Shown: positions 1 through 11,375 of the stretch, piece after piece
Position numbering within the stretch: the first letter of the stretch is position 1
Layout of the letters: each line of letters starts with the position of its first letter
NCBI RefSeq assembly: GCF_010183535.1
Contig: NC_071331.1
Span: 22,010,001-22,074,000, forward strand
Source: Caenorhabditis remanei
Taxonomy: Eukaryota > Nematoda > Chromadorea > Rhabditida > Rhabditidae
Direction: 5' to 3'
Length of the DNA: 64,000 nt
Program-made: the position numbers and the translations under genes
The notes under the pieces: model-generated
The model's input: only the letters and a program-made list of their open reading frames with translations
What the model was told of the DNA's origin: nothing
The model's database searches: none

Positions 1-359
1 AAAAATGTAGTCGAAACCGGTTTTCAAAAAAAAAAAAGGAATTTTTGTGACGACGAACGGAAATTCAAACCGAAATTGAGAGATGGGTGTGGTTATGTTG
101 CAGGGGTACAGTAATCTGTTAGGCACCGTAATTCTACATAAGGCCACCGTAAATACTGAAAAAGAACCAAGTTGTCAATACAGTAACCTAGTAAACTACA
201 GTACCCAAATTATGGCTGAAGGACTAGTTTTCCAAGAATTTGGATTTCTAGGCCACCGTGTGGAAACTTAGTCTCCGGGTTTGTTTTTGAAGGTTTTTGA
301 AGGTTTTTGAAGGTTTTCACATTCAACGAGCTATGACTCCCCGAGTAGCAATTTCACAA
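1..359. other. AT-rich non-coding sequence
   Basis: No gene is visible. It holds a degenerate copy of the dispersed palindrome core (TTTCTAGGCCACC near 247-260) and three tandem copies of a short AAGGTTTTTG unit around 286-320. Confidence 0.5.
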
Positions 360-1640
360 AAAAGTTGTCAACTACAAAAATGTGCAGAATTCAATTCTCT
401 ACAGTTTTCCATTTTAAAATTCTCAAAAATCTCTATTCCTCACTAAGATAATCGCAATTTAGTATCCCAGAGCGAGAGATGGAGAGACGCAGAGAACCGA
501 GAGCACTCTCGTTTCTCTGCGTCTCTCTTGGAATTCAAACGTCTGTAACTCCGCGGGGAGGGGAGATATCAAAAAATGGTCAACTACAAAAATGTAGAGC
601 ATGAAAAGGGCTATCTGGTGGGGGTAAAATTGTGTGGGGTGGCGTGACCTAAAAAACCAATAATTTGGGAAAACTAGTCCCCAAGCCAAAAATCGCTCAA
701 AATCTCAAAATTTCGGAATTTTTTTGATTTTATGTACATTTTAAGCGTTCAACATTCTGCATTCGATAAAATTCATTTTAAAAACGGAAAAATTCACGTC
801 GCCGCTATAAAATAGTGATGACCAGAGTAGAGGTAACTAATCAAATTACCCCCTCCCCGTCCGTGTCATCAAAAAAAGAAAATCATCATCATCAAAAATT
901 TGGGAACCAGTTTCTCATCTCAAAAAAAAGTCTCTTCTGCAAACATCCCCCTTCTCCGTTTTCTTGGCGCCAAATGAAGGTCATTCTATGTTTCTCTGCG
1001 TCTCTCTATCCGCTGTACTCTCTCATCTTGTAGATTCTTAGAATGACCGGAAAGGAAGATGAGACACGGTCAAAAGTTATGAATTTTCAATTGGGGAACA
1101 AGTGGTTTTGTAGGTCAAGAAGGCAAATATTTGACTTATTCTGGGCAACAAGTAGTAACAAGTAGGTAGTTAGGGTGAAGAGGGGACAGGAATACGGTAG
1201 AAATCAAAAATTGAAAAAAAATAAGGTTCTGTTTTCGAAATGTACATAAAAACCAAAAAATTTCAACAATTTTCAGTTTTTGAAGCAATTGAACCGATTC
1301 CCACTCGCGGACTAGTTTTCCCAATTTTCGGTTTTCTAGGCCACGCCACCCTTTTAAAATTTATATTCACTAAATAGCCCTTTTCACGCTCTACATTTTT
1401 TCAGTTGACCATTTTTTGATATCTCCCTTCCCCGCGGAGTTACAGACGTTTGAAGTTCAAGAGAGAGACGCAGAGAAGCTAGAGTGCTCTCGGTTCTCTG
1501 CGTCTCTCCCTCTCTCGCATGGGGATGCTATTGTCAAGTTTTCTCAGTGAGGAATAGAGATTTTTGAGAGTTTTAAAATGGAAAAATGTAGAGAATTGAA
1601 TTTTACACATTTTTGTAGTTGACCACTTTTTTGTTACATT
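360..1640. repeat. 1.3-kb foldback element with ~300-bp inverted arms
   Basis: The left arm (about 360-690) and right arm (about 1320-1640) are imperfect reverse complements. Both carry GTTGTCAACTACAAAAATG-type ends, a CCGCGGAG segment and the motif GAGAGACGCAGAGAA, which recurs elsewhere in the window. The central 600 bases have no ORF resembling a transposase, so this looks like a non-autonomous foldback or MITE-like element. No clear target-site duplication was found. Confidence 0.6.
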
Positions 1641-1959
1641 GAGTTTTAGGGAGTTATTGCGTTTTGAAGGTGAAATTACAGCCGTTGATCCAAAAGTGAG
1701 TGAAGAATAGTTAAATTGAAATGAAAATAAAAGTGAAACCCTCAGAACGTTTACCTAATCCTTCAGGAGCAGATGTCCAGTAAGAAGGGGACCACCTGTT
1801 TCGAATTAGGGTCACTTTCTATCAAATCCTTAGTCAATTAGAAGAAAAATGAGGAATAAGGATAGTGAGAGCACATTTTTAAATTCAAAAATGCAAAAAA
1901 GGAACTTTTTATTTAAAAAACTGGCGGAAAACCCTTCAAAAACCGTCAAAAACCACCCG

Positions 1960-2690
1960 GGGACTAGTTTTTCACATGGTGGCCTAGAAATCCAAATTCT
2001 TGGAAAACTAGTCCTCAGCCAATTTTTGGGGTTTTTAATTATTGCTAACAGGAAAACACACAAAAAATCATAAAAAATCGCTTTTTTTTTTTTTTTTTTT
2101 TTTTCTGGATTCTTACACGTTCAGCTCAGAGGGTGGGACACCGAAAAATAGCTTAACATTCGGAGTGAAATCCGGGGATTTTCTGCAGATTTTAGAGGCT
2201 TTCCGAAGATTTTTTTATATATTTTTATAGCTAAAAGGTGATGAGCATTGGTCGGGGACTAGTTTTCCAAAAATTTGGTTTTCTAGGCCACCACTTGGAA
2301 ACTTAGGCCACGAGTCTTTTTTCATAGTTTTTTGCGATTTTTATGACTTTTAAAAGATTTTATGTGTGTTTTTCTGTTAGAAATCACTTTAAAAAACCAA
2401 AAAATGGGTGAGGGACTAGTTTTCCAGATTTTTGGTTTTCTAGGCCACCACCTGGAAACCTAGTCCGCGAGTCTTTTTTCATAGTTTTTTGCAAATTTTA
2501 AGATATTTTAAAGATTATTTGTGTGTTTTTCTGCTAGAAATCATTAAAAAACCGCAAAAAATGAGTGAGGGACTAGTTTTCCAGATTTTTGGTTTTCTAG
2601 GCCACCAAGTGGGAAACTAGGCCATGGGTTTTCAATAAGTTTTAAAAGGTTTTTTGTAGTTTTTTTTGTTAGAAAAAAATGAATTTTGTA
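1960..2690. repeat. ~160-bp direct tandem repeat with GGCCTAG palindrome halves
   Basis: Units beginning near 2250, 2415 and 2575 share the order GGGACTAGTTTTCCA, TTTTCTAGGCCACCA, a CGAGTCTTTTTTCATAG stretch, then TTTTTCTGYTAGAAATCA. A more divergent unit lies near 1960-2050, next to a 22-base-or-longer T tract at about 2083. No coding potential. Confidence 0.55.
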
Positions 2691-2699
2691 TTTTGACCT

Positions 2700-3105
2700 G
2701 ACCCGATCTGACCAGACACTTTGGCGGTTTTTATCAGTGTCCCCTCACGCTCGTCAAATTCAGAGTTTTATCAATGAAAAATGATGTTTTATCACGTTTT
2801 TGTGGTCATTTACTACCCCCGCAAAATTGTGGGGAAAAAATTGCAATTTTTTCGAAAAAAAAAGTACAGATCGTGGGATTAAAAGGGCAAATTGGGGGGT
2901 CAAAATGGATTACTAGTAGTTTCTGAATTATCGGGTATAAAGGATAAGTGGCAATGAATGACAATAAAACATGACAATATACTTGCAGGTGAGAAACCGG
3001 TTTGGAGAAAAATAAATTTTCAAAATTTTTTTTTTAGAAATTTATTTATTTTTGGTTTAAAACTTTTTATTCTCAATCTATTAACTGCGAAATTATTATA
3101 TTCGG
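2700..3105. other. non-coding sequence, nothing recognised
   Basis: AT-rich sequence without a convincing exon, repeat family or RNA gene. Confidence 0.4.
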
Positions 3106-3107
3106 AT

Positions 3108-3287
3108 TCAGCTTGTCGAGAGCGTTCAGAAAAGTACTCATAAGCCCTAGTTCTGACCACTTTGGGTCCAATCACAAAAACTACAGTAACCCGTTTTCAT
3201 GGGGTACTGTAGTTTTCGTGGTGGGACCCAATAGTGACAGAATGTAGGCTTGTGGGTACTTTTCTGAAAGCTCTCCACGAGCTGAAT
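3108..3287. repeat. palindromic MITE, family P, copy 1
   Basis: About 180 bases, near-palindromic. The ends are TCAGCTTGTCGAGAGC and its complement; inside lie AAAAGTAC...CACAAG and a central pair of complementary CTACAGTA / TACTGTAG blocks. Four further copies lie at 3741, 4845, 5811 and 13503. Confidence 0.75.
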
Positions 3288-3740
3288 GTAGATTTTTGGT
3301 TTAAAAAATTTTCTGCAGCAGTTTTGAAAAAAATCTAGAAAAAATTGAAAAAAAAATTGAAAAAAAAATCGAAAAAAAAAGTTCCACATTTTCAGTGCAC
3401 AATGACAACCACACCTAACTCGAACTTTGTCATTATAATCTGCAGCTGGCGGCGCTCCGGAACACTTCAATAAGTTCTCAATTTCTTGGAAAATCTTATT
3501 TTATTTGGGTCATCAGAGAGATGCGTCACAAAAAATAATCGGCTCAGAAAATGCCGACTTTTCGATCATAATACACTCATTTTCTTGTTTATCGATATCA
3601 ATTTTTGACTGATAAGTGTTTCCAGATGTCTACTTGATGTTTGTTGTTATGTACTAAAAAAAATTTGAAAAAAAATTTCAAAATTTTTTTTTCAAATTTT
3701 TGTAAAACTGCAACAGAAATTTTTTTAACCTAAAAATCTA

Positions 3741-3928
3741 GATTCATCTCGTTGAGAGCTTCCAGAAAAGTACCCACAAGTCTACATTCCGTCACTATTG
3801 GGTCATACCACGAAAACTACAGTAACCAAAAAATTTAGGAGTACTGTAGTTTTCGTGGTGGGACCGAAAGTGGTCATAACCAGGGCTTGTGGGTACTTTT
3901 CTGAAAGCTCTCAACAAGCTGAATCTGA
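3741..3928. repeat. palindromic MITE, family P, copy 2
   Basis: Same architecture as the copy at 3108: inverted ends around GTTGAGAGCTTCCAGAAAAG and CTGAAAGCTCTCAACAAG with a central CTACAGTA/TACTGTAG inversion. Confidence 0.75.
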
Positions 3929-4235
3929 AAACTGCATTCTTATATGGTTCTTGAATGTTTACTTGAATTTCTTAGGCTTACCTGTGAATTGTTCGGAATG
4001 TCTTCTACAACATTGCAGAAGAGCCAACCAAGACACGCGGGCATTATGGAGATGTTGGGGATAGGATAACCTGAAACTTTAGAAGTAAACTCCAAAAAAA
4101 AAACGGAAAAAAATCGCTTCCAGACGTTGAAAACCGGTGGATTTCCGGCTGGAGGCCTAGAATTCCACGATTCCTTAAATCCTAGGCCACCGATTTTAAA
4201 ACCAATAAGAAAATTAGATTATTCATAAAATTTGC

Positions 4236-4360
4236 GAAATTTTGAGCCCCATATTGCCCTATTTTGGAGCATTTTGAGGTTGGTGGCCTAGAAATTCGAA
4301 AATTTGGGTTTCTAGGCCACCACTCAGAAATAGGTCAATATGGTACTCAAAATTTCGGAA
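4236..4360. repeat. palindromic element, family Q (GGCCTAGAAA core)
   Basis: Outer arms are GAGCCCCATATTG and its inverted form, inner arms GGTGGCCTAGAAA and TTTCTAGGCCACC around a short AT loop. This is the most abundant dispersed palindrome of the window. Confidence 0.75.
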
Positions 4361-4844
4361 ATTTTATAAAAAATTCAAAATTTTCATTTATAATTGTCAG
4401 AGGACTTCATTTTGAGAAATTTGAGTTGAAACATGTTTTTTTTTTCAAATTTTTTTTTGAAAAGTGACATCACGTTCTCCTTCTAGTATTTTCGGATATA
4501 GATCATTTTCATATTTAATTTTAGACTCTTATTCGTTCCAAAAATACTCCAGAAAACTTTTTAACTTTTTCCATCTTTTTAACTTTTTCCATGAAAAAAT
4601 CTGAAGAATTGGCGATAAATTATTGACGTTATCACCGAAAATTTAATTATAGACATCGCGGAAAAAAAGTTTTTGATAACGAAAAAATGCGGAGAAACAG
4701 ATCGGAAATGGGTTTTACCCTGTATTGATCTGGAAATTTGAATCTGAAATTTTTTTTTTTAATTTACAAAAAAATGTTTTTCAGATTTTTAGAGCAAAAA
4801 ATTTCAGCTTCAAACTTTCTCACAATGATAATATTATATTCGTT

Positions 4845-5028
4845 ATCAGCTCGTGTTCAGCTTTCAGAAAAGTACCCACAAGCCTATATTCCAATCACTT
4901 TGGGTCTCACCACGAAAACTACAGTACCCCTAAATTTTCTTGTTACTGTAGTTTTCGTGGTGGGACCCAATATTGACGGAATATAAGCTTGTGGGTACTT
5001 TTCTGAAAGCTCTCGACGAGCTGAATCT
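4845..5028. repeat. palindromic MITE, family P, copy 3
   Basis: The best preserved family P copy; arms around GCTTTCAGAAAAGTACCCAC and its complement pair almost perfectly across a CTACAGTA/TACTGTAG centre. Confidence 0.75.
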
Positions 5029-5029
5029 G

Positions 5030-5810
5030 AAAATCGCAGTTTTAGTCAATTTTTATTTTTATTTTCAGAAAAAAATTCAAAAAAATTGAGTAAGATTGCA
5101 AAAAAAGTTTTTTCCAATTATTTTTTAAAGTTATAAAAACTGCGGTAAACTAAAAACATGAAAAAAGTGGGCGTGGCTTCCTAAATACTTGACCACCACC
5201 CTCGATTTATACGTTTTCGGTGTCTGGCGAAAGAGCGAGAGACGCAGAGAGTGTAGTCCTCTTGGACAAGTAGATCAAATTTGAAATTCAAATTTATTGC
5301 GGGAAAAAACATCATTGGCCACTTTTAAAAGTCACTTCAAAGAGGATTTGGTCGGGGGAAAAAGGGGCGGAGTCGCTGAAATGATCAAATTTCTATTTTT
5401 AGAGACAAATGGACTTTGATGTGGAGATGATGGCCTAGAAATCCATCTGGTGGCCTAAGAATCCAAAAACTTTTGGATTTTCAATGTAAAAACATTTTTA
5501 ATAGATAGTTTCTGAGTTTTTGCATATTTTGAATGTAGAAACACGGAAAAATAGCAAAAAATAGAAAAGTTACAGATTTTCGAAACTTTTCGAAAATATA
5601 GTTTTACAAAACTACCGTAACTCTCTTGGATTTGGTCTAAATTCAACTATTTTAATATTTTTGGAATCAGCGTGATTTGACGGTTCAGAAAACTATAATC
5701 ATGCCTTACTTTTGAAAATTAAATTTATTTCATTTTTTAAGGGAAAATTCGTATTCTCCTTATAACTCGATTCAGTGCAGCATTAACTTTAAAATGTTTA
5801 TATTTTCGAG
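5030..5810. other. non-coding sequence
   Basis: No gene seen. It contains one GAGAGACGCAGAGAG motif near 5235 and a half copy of the family Q palindrome near 5430-5465. Confidence 0.45.
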
Positions 5811-5993
5811 TTCAGCTCGTCGAGAGCTTTCAGAAAAGTACCCACAAGCCTATATTCCGTCACTATCGCGTCCTACCACGAAAACTACAGTACCATTTTA
5901 TTTTTGGGTTACTGTACTTTTCGTGTTGAGACCCCAATTCGCTCCAAACCTAGTCATGATTATACTTATTCGAACCGTCTTGACGAGCTGATT
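5811..5993. repeat. palindromic MITE, family P, copy 4
   Basis: Left arm intact (TTCAGCTCGTCGAGAGCTTT). The right arm differs from other copies: it ends in a CGAACCGTCTTGACGAGCTG variant, shared with the copy at 13503. Confidence 0.7.
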
Positions 5994-6180
5994 CTGAATT
6001 TTAACATTATTTCCTGAAAATTGGACTCTAAAGAGGTTTTTGAGGAAAATCTGAAATTTTCAGCAAAAAAAAATTTCCAAAAAAAATTGTTTTCAAGCAA
6101 TAAAATTTATCTTGTTTCAACCAAATAAAAAAGAATCCCAGCTTTTATCAAAAAATTTCACAAAAAAAAATCACAAATTA

Positions 6181-9078
6181 TTAATAAGTATTGGAAGCGG
6201 CGGCAATTGGTGCCTGAGTGATGGCCGGTGGTGGTGCCGGGGCGGCGGTGGCATCAGAAGCGGCTCCCCACGAGCTGGCTCCAGAATCAGAAGACATGGC
6301 TGGCTGGGCTCCAGAATTCCAGTTATTGTTGGCTGGAACTGGTTGGGCCGCAGCAGTGTTCCAGGTGTTGGTGGCTGGTGGTGCCTGAGGGGCGGAGCCA
6401 GTTGACCATGAGTTGGCTGGTGGTGTCTGGGATCCAGTGGACCAAGTGTTACCGGCTGGTGGGCTCTGGGCGGCTCCGGTGCTCCATGAGTTATCGGATT
6501 GCCACGAGTCGACGAGTGGTTGAGAGGCGGCTGCTGGAACTGGAACTGGTTGGGCGGCGGCTCCGAAAGTGTTTCCGTTTCCATTGTATGTTGGGTTTGA
6601 GGCAGCTGGTGGAGCGGCGGCGGCGGTGTTGTAGGTCGATGGGTTCTGGAATTGAAATTGATTTTTGAGATTTGAAAAAATTCGAAAAAAAAAATTTTTT
6701 GGAAATTTTTTTTGAGATGTTTTTGAAAATGTGATTCTAGGGCATTTTGAAGATGATTTTTGTGTTTTTCACTAAATTTCCAATGTTTTAAGCCCCATAT
6801 CGACCTATTTTTGAGCATTTTGAATTTGGTGGCCTAGAAATCCAAATTTTTGGATTTCTAGGCCACCAACCTCAAAATGCTCCAAAATAGGTCGATATGG
6901 GGCTCAAAACTCAGCAACATTTGTGGAAAACTCAAATCTGATGTTGGTTTCTTACAAAAAGTTCGATTTTCATGTTTTCAGAAATTTTGAAATTTTCCCA
7001 AAAAAATGTGTTTTCAAAAATTTCTGATAATGAGATTCTAGGATGATTAGATAATGATTTTTGTGTATTTTACAAAATTTCTGAAATTTTGAGCCCCATA
7101 TTGCCCTATTTCTGATCATTTTTAGTATGGTGGCCTAAAAATCCGAAAATTTGGATTTCTAGGCCACCATCCTCAAAATGCTTCAAAATAAGTCGATATT
7201 GGGTTAAAAATTTTGAAAATTGTTTGGAGAGTCCAAAAATCTTATCAGTTTCAAAATTGGTGGCCTAAAATTTCCTAGAATCCAAGGTCTGAGGTTTGTA
7301 GGCCATCAATTTTCAAACGCTCTAAATTACTCATCAAGTTTTGTATTTTTTTGTGCTAGAAATGTTAAATTTATATTTTTCAACAAATTTCCAAAGTTTT
7401 GAACCCCATATTGATATATTTTGGACCATTTTAAGGCTGGTGGCCTAGAAACCCAAATTTTTGGATTTCTAGGCCACCAGCCTTTAACTGCTCCAAAACA
7501 GATCGATATGGGGCTCAAAATGTTGGAAATTTGATGGAGAATCTGAATTTGTCATGAAAATCTAAGTTTTCCGACTAACCTGAGCAGCTGGATTGATTCT
7601 TGGTGCACAGCAGACGCACTTGACGTTGGTATGGTACTTGGATGGTTCCCAATCGGCTTCCGAGACATAAGTCGAGTCGACACGATGGTACTTTCCTCCA
7701 CGTCTTCTGTGATCCTTGTCGTCATCATCATCGTCGTCGTCATCATCATCATGGTCTGCGCCTCTCTTATCTCTCTTGAAAGTCTCGTCGTCGTCAGTTT
7801 TAACGATGGCCAAGAATCCGAAGAGAGCGTCATTTGGGAGTGTGGTGTCACGACGGGCGGTTTGTTGGCAGCAGAAATTACACGAATCCTCGTCATGGTT
7901 CGCCACTTCTGAGCACTTCACACGGACGGCACGGTTAGCTGGGACCGATGGGTTACTGTAACCGTATCCTGGTTGTGGGCGGTTGTGATGGTGACGGTTG
8001 GAGTCGACGACGAGGAGAACGGACGCGTCGAGGTCGCACACGAAACCTGGCAACATTCAGAGTTTTTACGGCAAATGAAAAAAAATTTGAGAAATTTTTT
8101 CATTTTCAAAAAAAAATTTGAAACCCACCCACATGACTGATATCTAACTTTTTTCGGCACTATTATGAAAACTGATCCCAAATTCAAATTTTCCAGAAAA
8201 TTTCCAAAGTTTTGAGCCCCATATTGACCCATTTTCACTCATTTTGAGGTCCGTGGCCTAGAAACCCAAAATTTTGGATTTCTAGGCCACGGATTCCAAT
8301 TTGCTCCAAAATAGGTCCATATGAAGCTCAAAATGTTGGAAATTTTGTGGAGAAATCAAATTTAATGTTGGTTTCTTATAAAAAATTAGATTTTCAGATT
8401 TCCAGAAGTTTTGAATTTTTCTTTATTGTGCTGGTGGTCTAGAAATATCTGAAATCTCGATTTCTAGGCCACCAATCACAAAACTAATCCCAAATTCAGA
8501 TTTTCCACAAAATTTCCAAAGTTTTGAGCCCCATATTGACCCATGTCCGCTCACTTTGAGTTTGGTGGCCTAGAAACCCAAATTTTTGGATTTCTAGGCC
8601 ACGGACCACAATTTGCTCCAAAACAGGTCAATATGGGGCTCAAAACTTTAGAAATTTTGTGAAAAACTCGAATTTGATGTTGGTTTCTTGTGAAATTTTG
8701 ATTTTCAAAAAAAAATTATTTCGAAAAAAAAATTTTTTGAAAATTTTTCAAAATAAGGAAAATGTAACTCACGATCCTGAATAAGTGGTTGCCAGTATCC
8801 GGGTCCATACGATGGGTATCCATATCCTCCTCCGTTGGAATACGATGGACTGCTGGATCCATACGATGGACGTGGACGGTTGTAGCGTCCGGCGGCGGCT
8901 TCCGGCTTCACCTCATCGGCTGGCTGGAATTTTTTCAAATTTTTTTTTGTTGGTGACGTTGACGTCATCTTCTGAATCCTTGACCCCAGAATCAGAATCC
9001 AGAATCCCTTACCTTGTTGTTGGCAGCGCCGAGGACGGTGGCCAGTGAGGCGACGGTCAGAAGAAGAGCGGTTTTCAT
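6181..9078 (-). CDS. secreted low-complexity protein with paired cysteine motifs (gene 1 of a divergent pair)
   Basis: Four exons: 9078-9013, 8923-8773, 8046-7580 and 6645-6181, all with GT/AG junctions and matching phases, giving 382 residues. A signal peptide is visible (MKTALLLTVASLATVLGA). Next comes a Tyr/Gly/Pro/Ser-rich stretch, then a basic cleavage-like site (KRDKRG), a run of 11 Asp with flanking Asp-rich sequence, and cysteine motifs C-NF-CC and CVCC. The last exon is a 154-residue Ala/Pro/Asn tail with repeated W-S/N-T/S-G units (NTWSTG, NSWSTG, NTWNT). A TATAAAAT box lies at 9149-9142. The plus-strand neighbour at 11376 is a shorter paralogue with the same motif order, so the two form a divergent pair. 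Function is not recognised with certainty. Extracellular or eggshell proteins of the C. elegans PERM-2/PERM-4 type are a memory-based guess. Introns carry several family Q palindromes. Confidence 0.85.
6783..7531. repeat. three family Q palindromes in one intron
   Basis: Near-perfect palindromes at about 6783-6910, 7083-7215 and 7386-7531, each with outer AGCCCCATAT arms and inner GGTGGCCTAGAAA arms. A truncated core lies at 7258-7310. All are in the last intron of the minus-strand secreted-protein gene. Confidence 0.7.
8201..8661. repeat. two family Q palindromes in one intron
   Basis: Copies at about 8201-8345 and 8508-8661 in the second intron of the secreted-protein gene, with a core-only relic between them (about 8428-8475). 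Confidence 0.7.
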
Positions 9079-9141
9079 TTTCTTCGAAAAAAAGAAAATG
9101 AAACGGATCGAATGATGGATTGGACTGAGGCGACACGGAGC

Positions 9142-9149
9142 ATTTTATA
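9142..9149 (-). promoter_or_regulatory. TATA box of the minus-strand secreted-protein gene
   Basis: TATAAAAT on the minus strand, 64 bases upstream of the start codon and next to a GCTCCGCCC element. Confidence 0.6.
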
Positions 9150-9339
9150 GCGGAGCCAAATAGGCTCCGCCCACTTTTGAGGGGGAATGGAGGGATGGAG
9201 ATCTGGTGATGGATGGGGAGATCGGGAAATGAAAAAGTTTTTTTTTCGAAAAAAATTGGATTCCGATAAAGAAAGGGACATCAGAACCGTTAGAATCTGA
9301 AATTCTTTGATAATTGACAGCGTCAAAGGCGCGCCAGGA

Positions 9340-11210
9340 TCCAAATTACAGTAACGTGGATCCAGGATCTAAAAAAATTAAAACACGTCAAAGGTGCGAC
9401 AGACAACTCGTATAAACTTTTGAAAAGCAAGGTTACAGTACCCTGAACTCCGGCTACAGTATCCCAGTGTCAGGTTCACTACCCTCCTAGGATCCAAACT
9501 ACAGTAACCCGGATCCAGGATCCAATTTTTTTTCAAAAATTGGAAATTTTTGATTTTCTCGAGAAAAAGGGGTTTTAAAACACGCCAAATGTGCGCCTGA
9601 CAATTCGTATGAATTTTTGAGAAGCAAGGTTACAGTACCCTGAACCTCGGCTACCGTAATCTAGTGTCAGGTACAGTACTCCCTCTAAACTACAGTAACC
9701 CGTCTAAACTACAGTAACCCGGATCCTGGATCCAAAATTTCTTTTTTTTAAGTAAAATTTGTGTCAAAGGTGCGTCAGACAACACCAGTGTCAGGTACAA
9801 TACGGCAATAACTACAGTAACCCGGATCCTGGATCCAAATTTTTCAAAAATTTTAGGATCGGGTTACTGTAGTTGGATCCTAGGATTCTAATTTTCGCCG
9901 ATTTTTCTCCAATCTTATCACTATGGGTTACTGTAGACTGTTGTCTGGTCGTCATAAGTACAGTAATACCATTCGATCTCATCTACCTACAGTAACCCGG
10001 ATCCAGGATCAAATTCAAAATTTTTTTTCGAATTTTTTAAAACTTTGACCAGTTTTTTTTTGTTTTTTGTTGCTTTTTCATATCACAAGATTCGTGCCCC
10101 CGCAGACACATTTTTTTCAATTTCAGATTTTTCAATTTTGATAAGAATCTGGACGATTCCATTCCCATTTGTCATGAGAGTGGGGGCGATTTTTCATTTT
10201 TCTTCTTTTTTTTCAATTTTTTTCTTTTTTCTCGATGGAATGTTGCAATATGTCGGATTGGATGTAATGGAATCATGGGAAAGCGATGGGAAGAAGAAGA
10301 TAAATCAAAAAAAAATGAAAAAAATTGACGGGGAAAAAATAGAGGTCAATCTGGCGGAAGGGGGTGGTGTAATAAGAGATTTTGCAATTGCTAAAGATCT
10401 TGGGGTAGATCAAAATACAAAATAAACAATGGATACGGTAGCCTAGAGTAAAAGTTAGGGAAGAAGTGGAAAAAAAAATGAAAAAATCGGTTGAAAAAGA
10501 GCGAAATTTGGAACCCTAGGATCCAGGTACAGTAACCGGATCCTAAAAATTTTTTGGATTATGCTACTCTACCCTAGATCTATAAAACTGGAATCCTTCT
10601 ACAGTAGTCTCACTTACTACAGTATCCCACACCGCTACAGTAACCCGAACCTGAAATTTCAGGATCCAGCTACAGTAACCCGATCCTAAACATTTTGAAT
10701 CTTATTACAGTAACCTGATCCCTGATTCTATGGCTTCAACTACAGTACTCTCTTCAACTACATTCCCCCAAACAGCTACAGTAACCCGATCCTAAAAATC
10801 TTGGATCTAGTATTACTGTAGGTCATCATTTCTGGAAATTTTCAAAATCGGAATATTTTGTTCGATTTTGAAACTTTTGTCACGTACAAAGTCGAACATG
10901 TGGTACTGTACTCACTTGCCTACAGTAACCCGATTTTTTCCAATTTTTTGCTACAGTACCCCTCTCCTTGCTACAGTAACCCGGATCCAAAAATTAGGGT
11001 CTTGGATCCAGGATCCAACCTACAGTAACCCGATCCTACTCAATCTGAAAATTCTTTGAATTCTGGTCCCCACCTACAGTACTCCGAGACTACAGTACCC
11101 CTTTTTTTTATTATAGTACCCCGGATCCTAATTTTTGGATCCTGGATCCAAAATTCAGGATCGAACCTACAGTAACCCGATCGTACAGTACCCCCCACAA
11201 ACTACCGTAC
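9340..11210. repeat. CTACAGTA / GGATCC-rich intergenic repeat field
   Basis: Dozens of CTACAGTAACCC and GGATCCTGGATCC or GGATCCAGGATCC motifs at irregular spacing fill most of this interval; 10.04-10.44 kb is an AT-rich gap without them. Nearly all are in the CTACAGTA orientation, whereas the introns of the gene to the right carry the opposite one. No gene or stable hairpin array was recognised here. Confidence 0.7.
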
Positions 11211-11325
11211 CCTTTGTATGACGTCATTTTCTCCGGTTTTTCATCATTTCTCCTCAAGAAAAAAAGAAAAATCTCGTGATCCCTCTTCTCTAAGCCCCGC
11301 CCCTTTTCTCGGCCGTCGGAGCACA

Positions 11326-11333
11326 TATAAAAG
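11326..11333 (+). promoter_or_regulatory. TATA box of the plus-strand secreted-protein gene
   Basis: TATAAAAG 43 bases upstream of the start codon, preceded by a GCCCCGCCCC box. Confidence 0.65.
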
Positions 11334-11375
11334 AGCCCGTCGTCCCCTCGGGAATCCATCAGTCTCTGTTCCGAG

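Noticed and set aside
3982..4070. Minus-strand segment with good splice signals (TTTCAG before, CAG/GTAAGC after) and two open frames, and an open cysteine-containing stretch at 3385-3470
   Set aside because: No partner exons with compatible phase, no start or stop context and no recognised domain; both lie between palindromic MITEs.
1..6180. Several open frames of 60-110 codons in the first 6 kb
   Set aside because: They run through inverted repeats and poly-A/T tracts, lack splice or start context, and have biased Phe/Lys composition typical of translated AT-rich repeats.
6228..6668. Plus-strand open frame opposite the Trp-repeat exon
   Set aside because: Antisense shadow of the Ala/Pro-rich last exon of the minus-strand secreted-protein gene.
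7631..7961. Plus-strand Ser- or Val/Ile-rich open frames
   Set aside because: They are the complement of the poly-Asp tract of the minus-strand gene.
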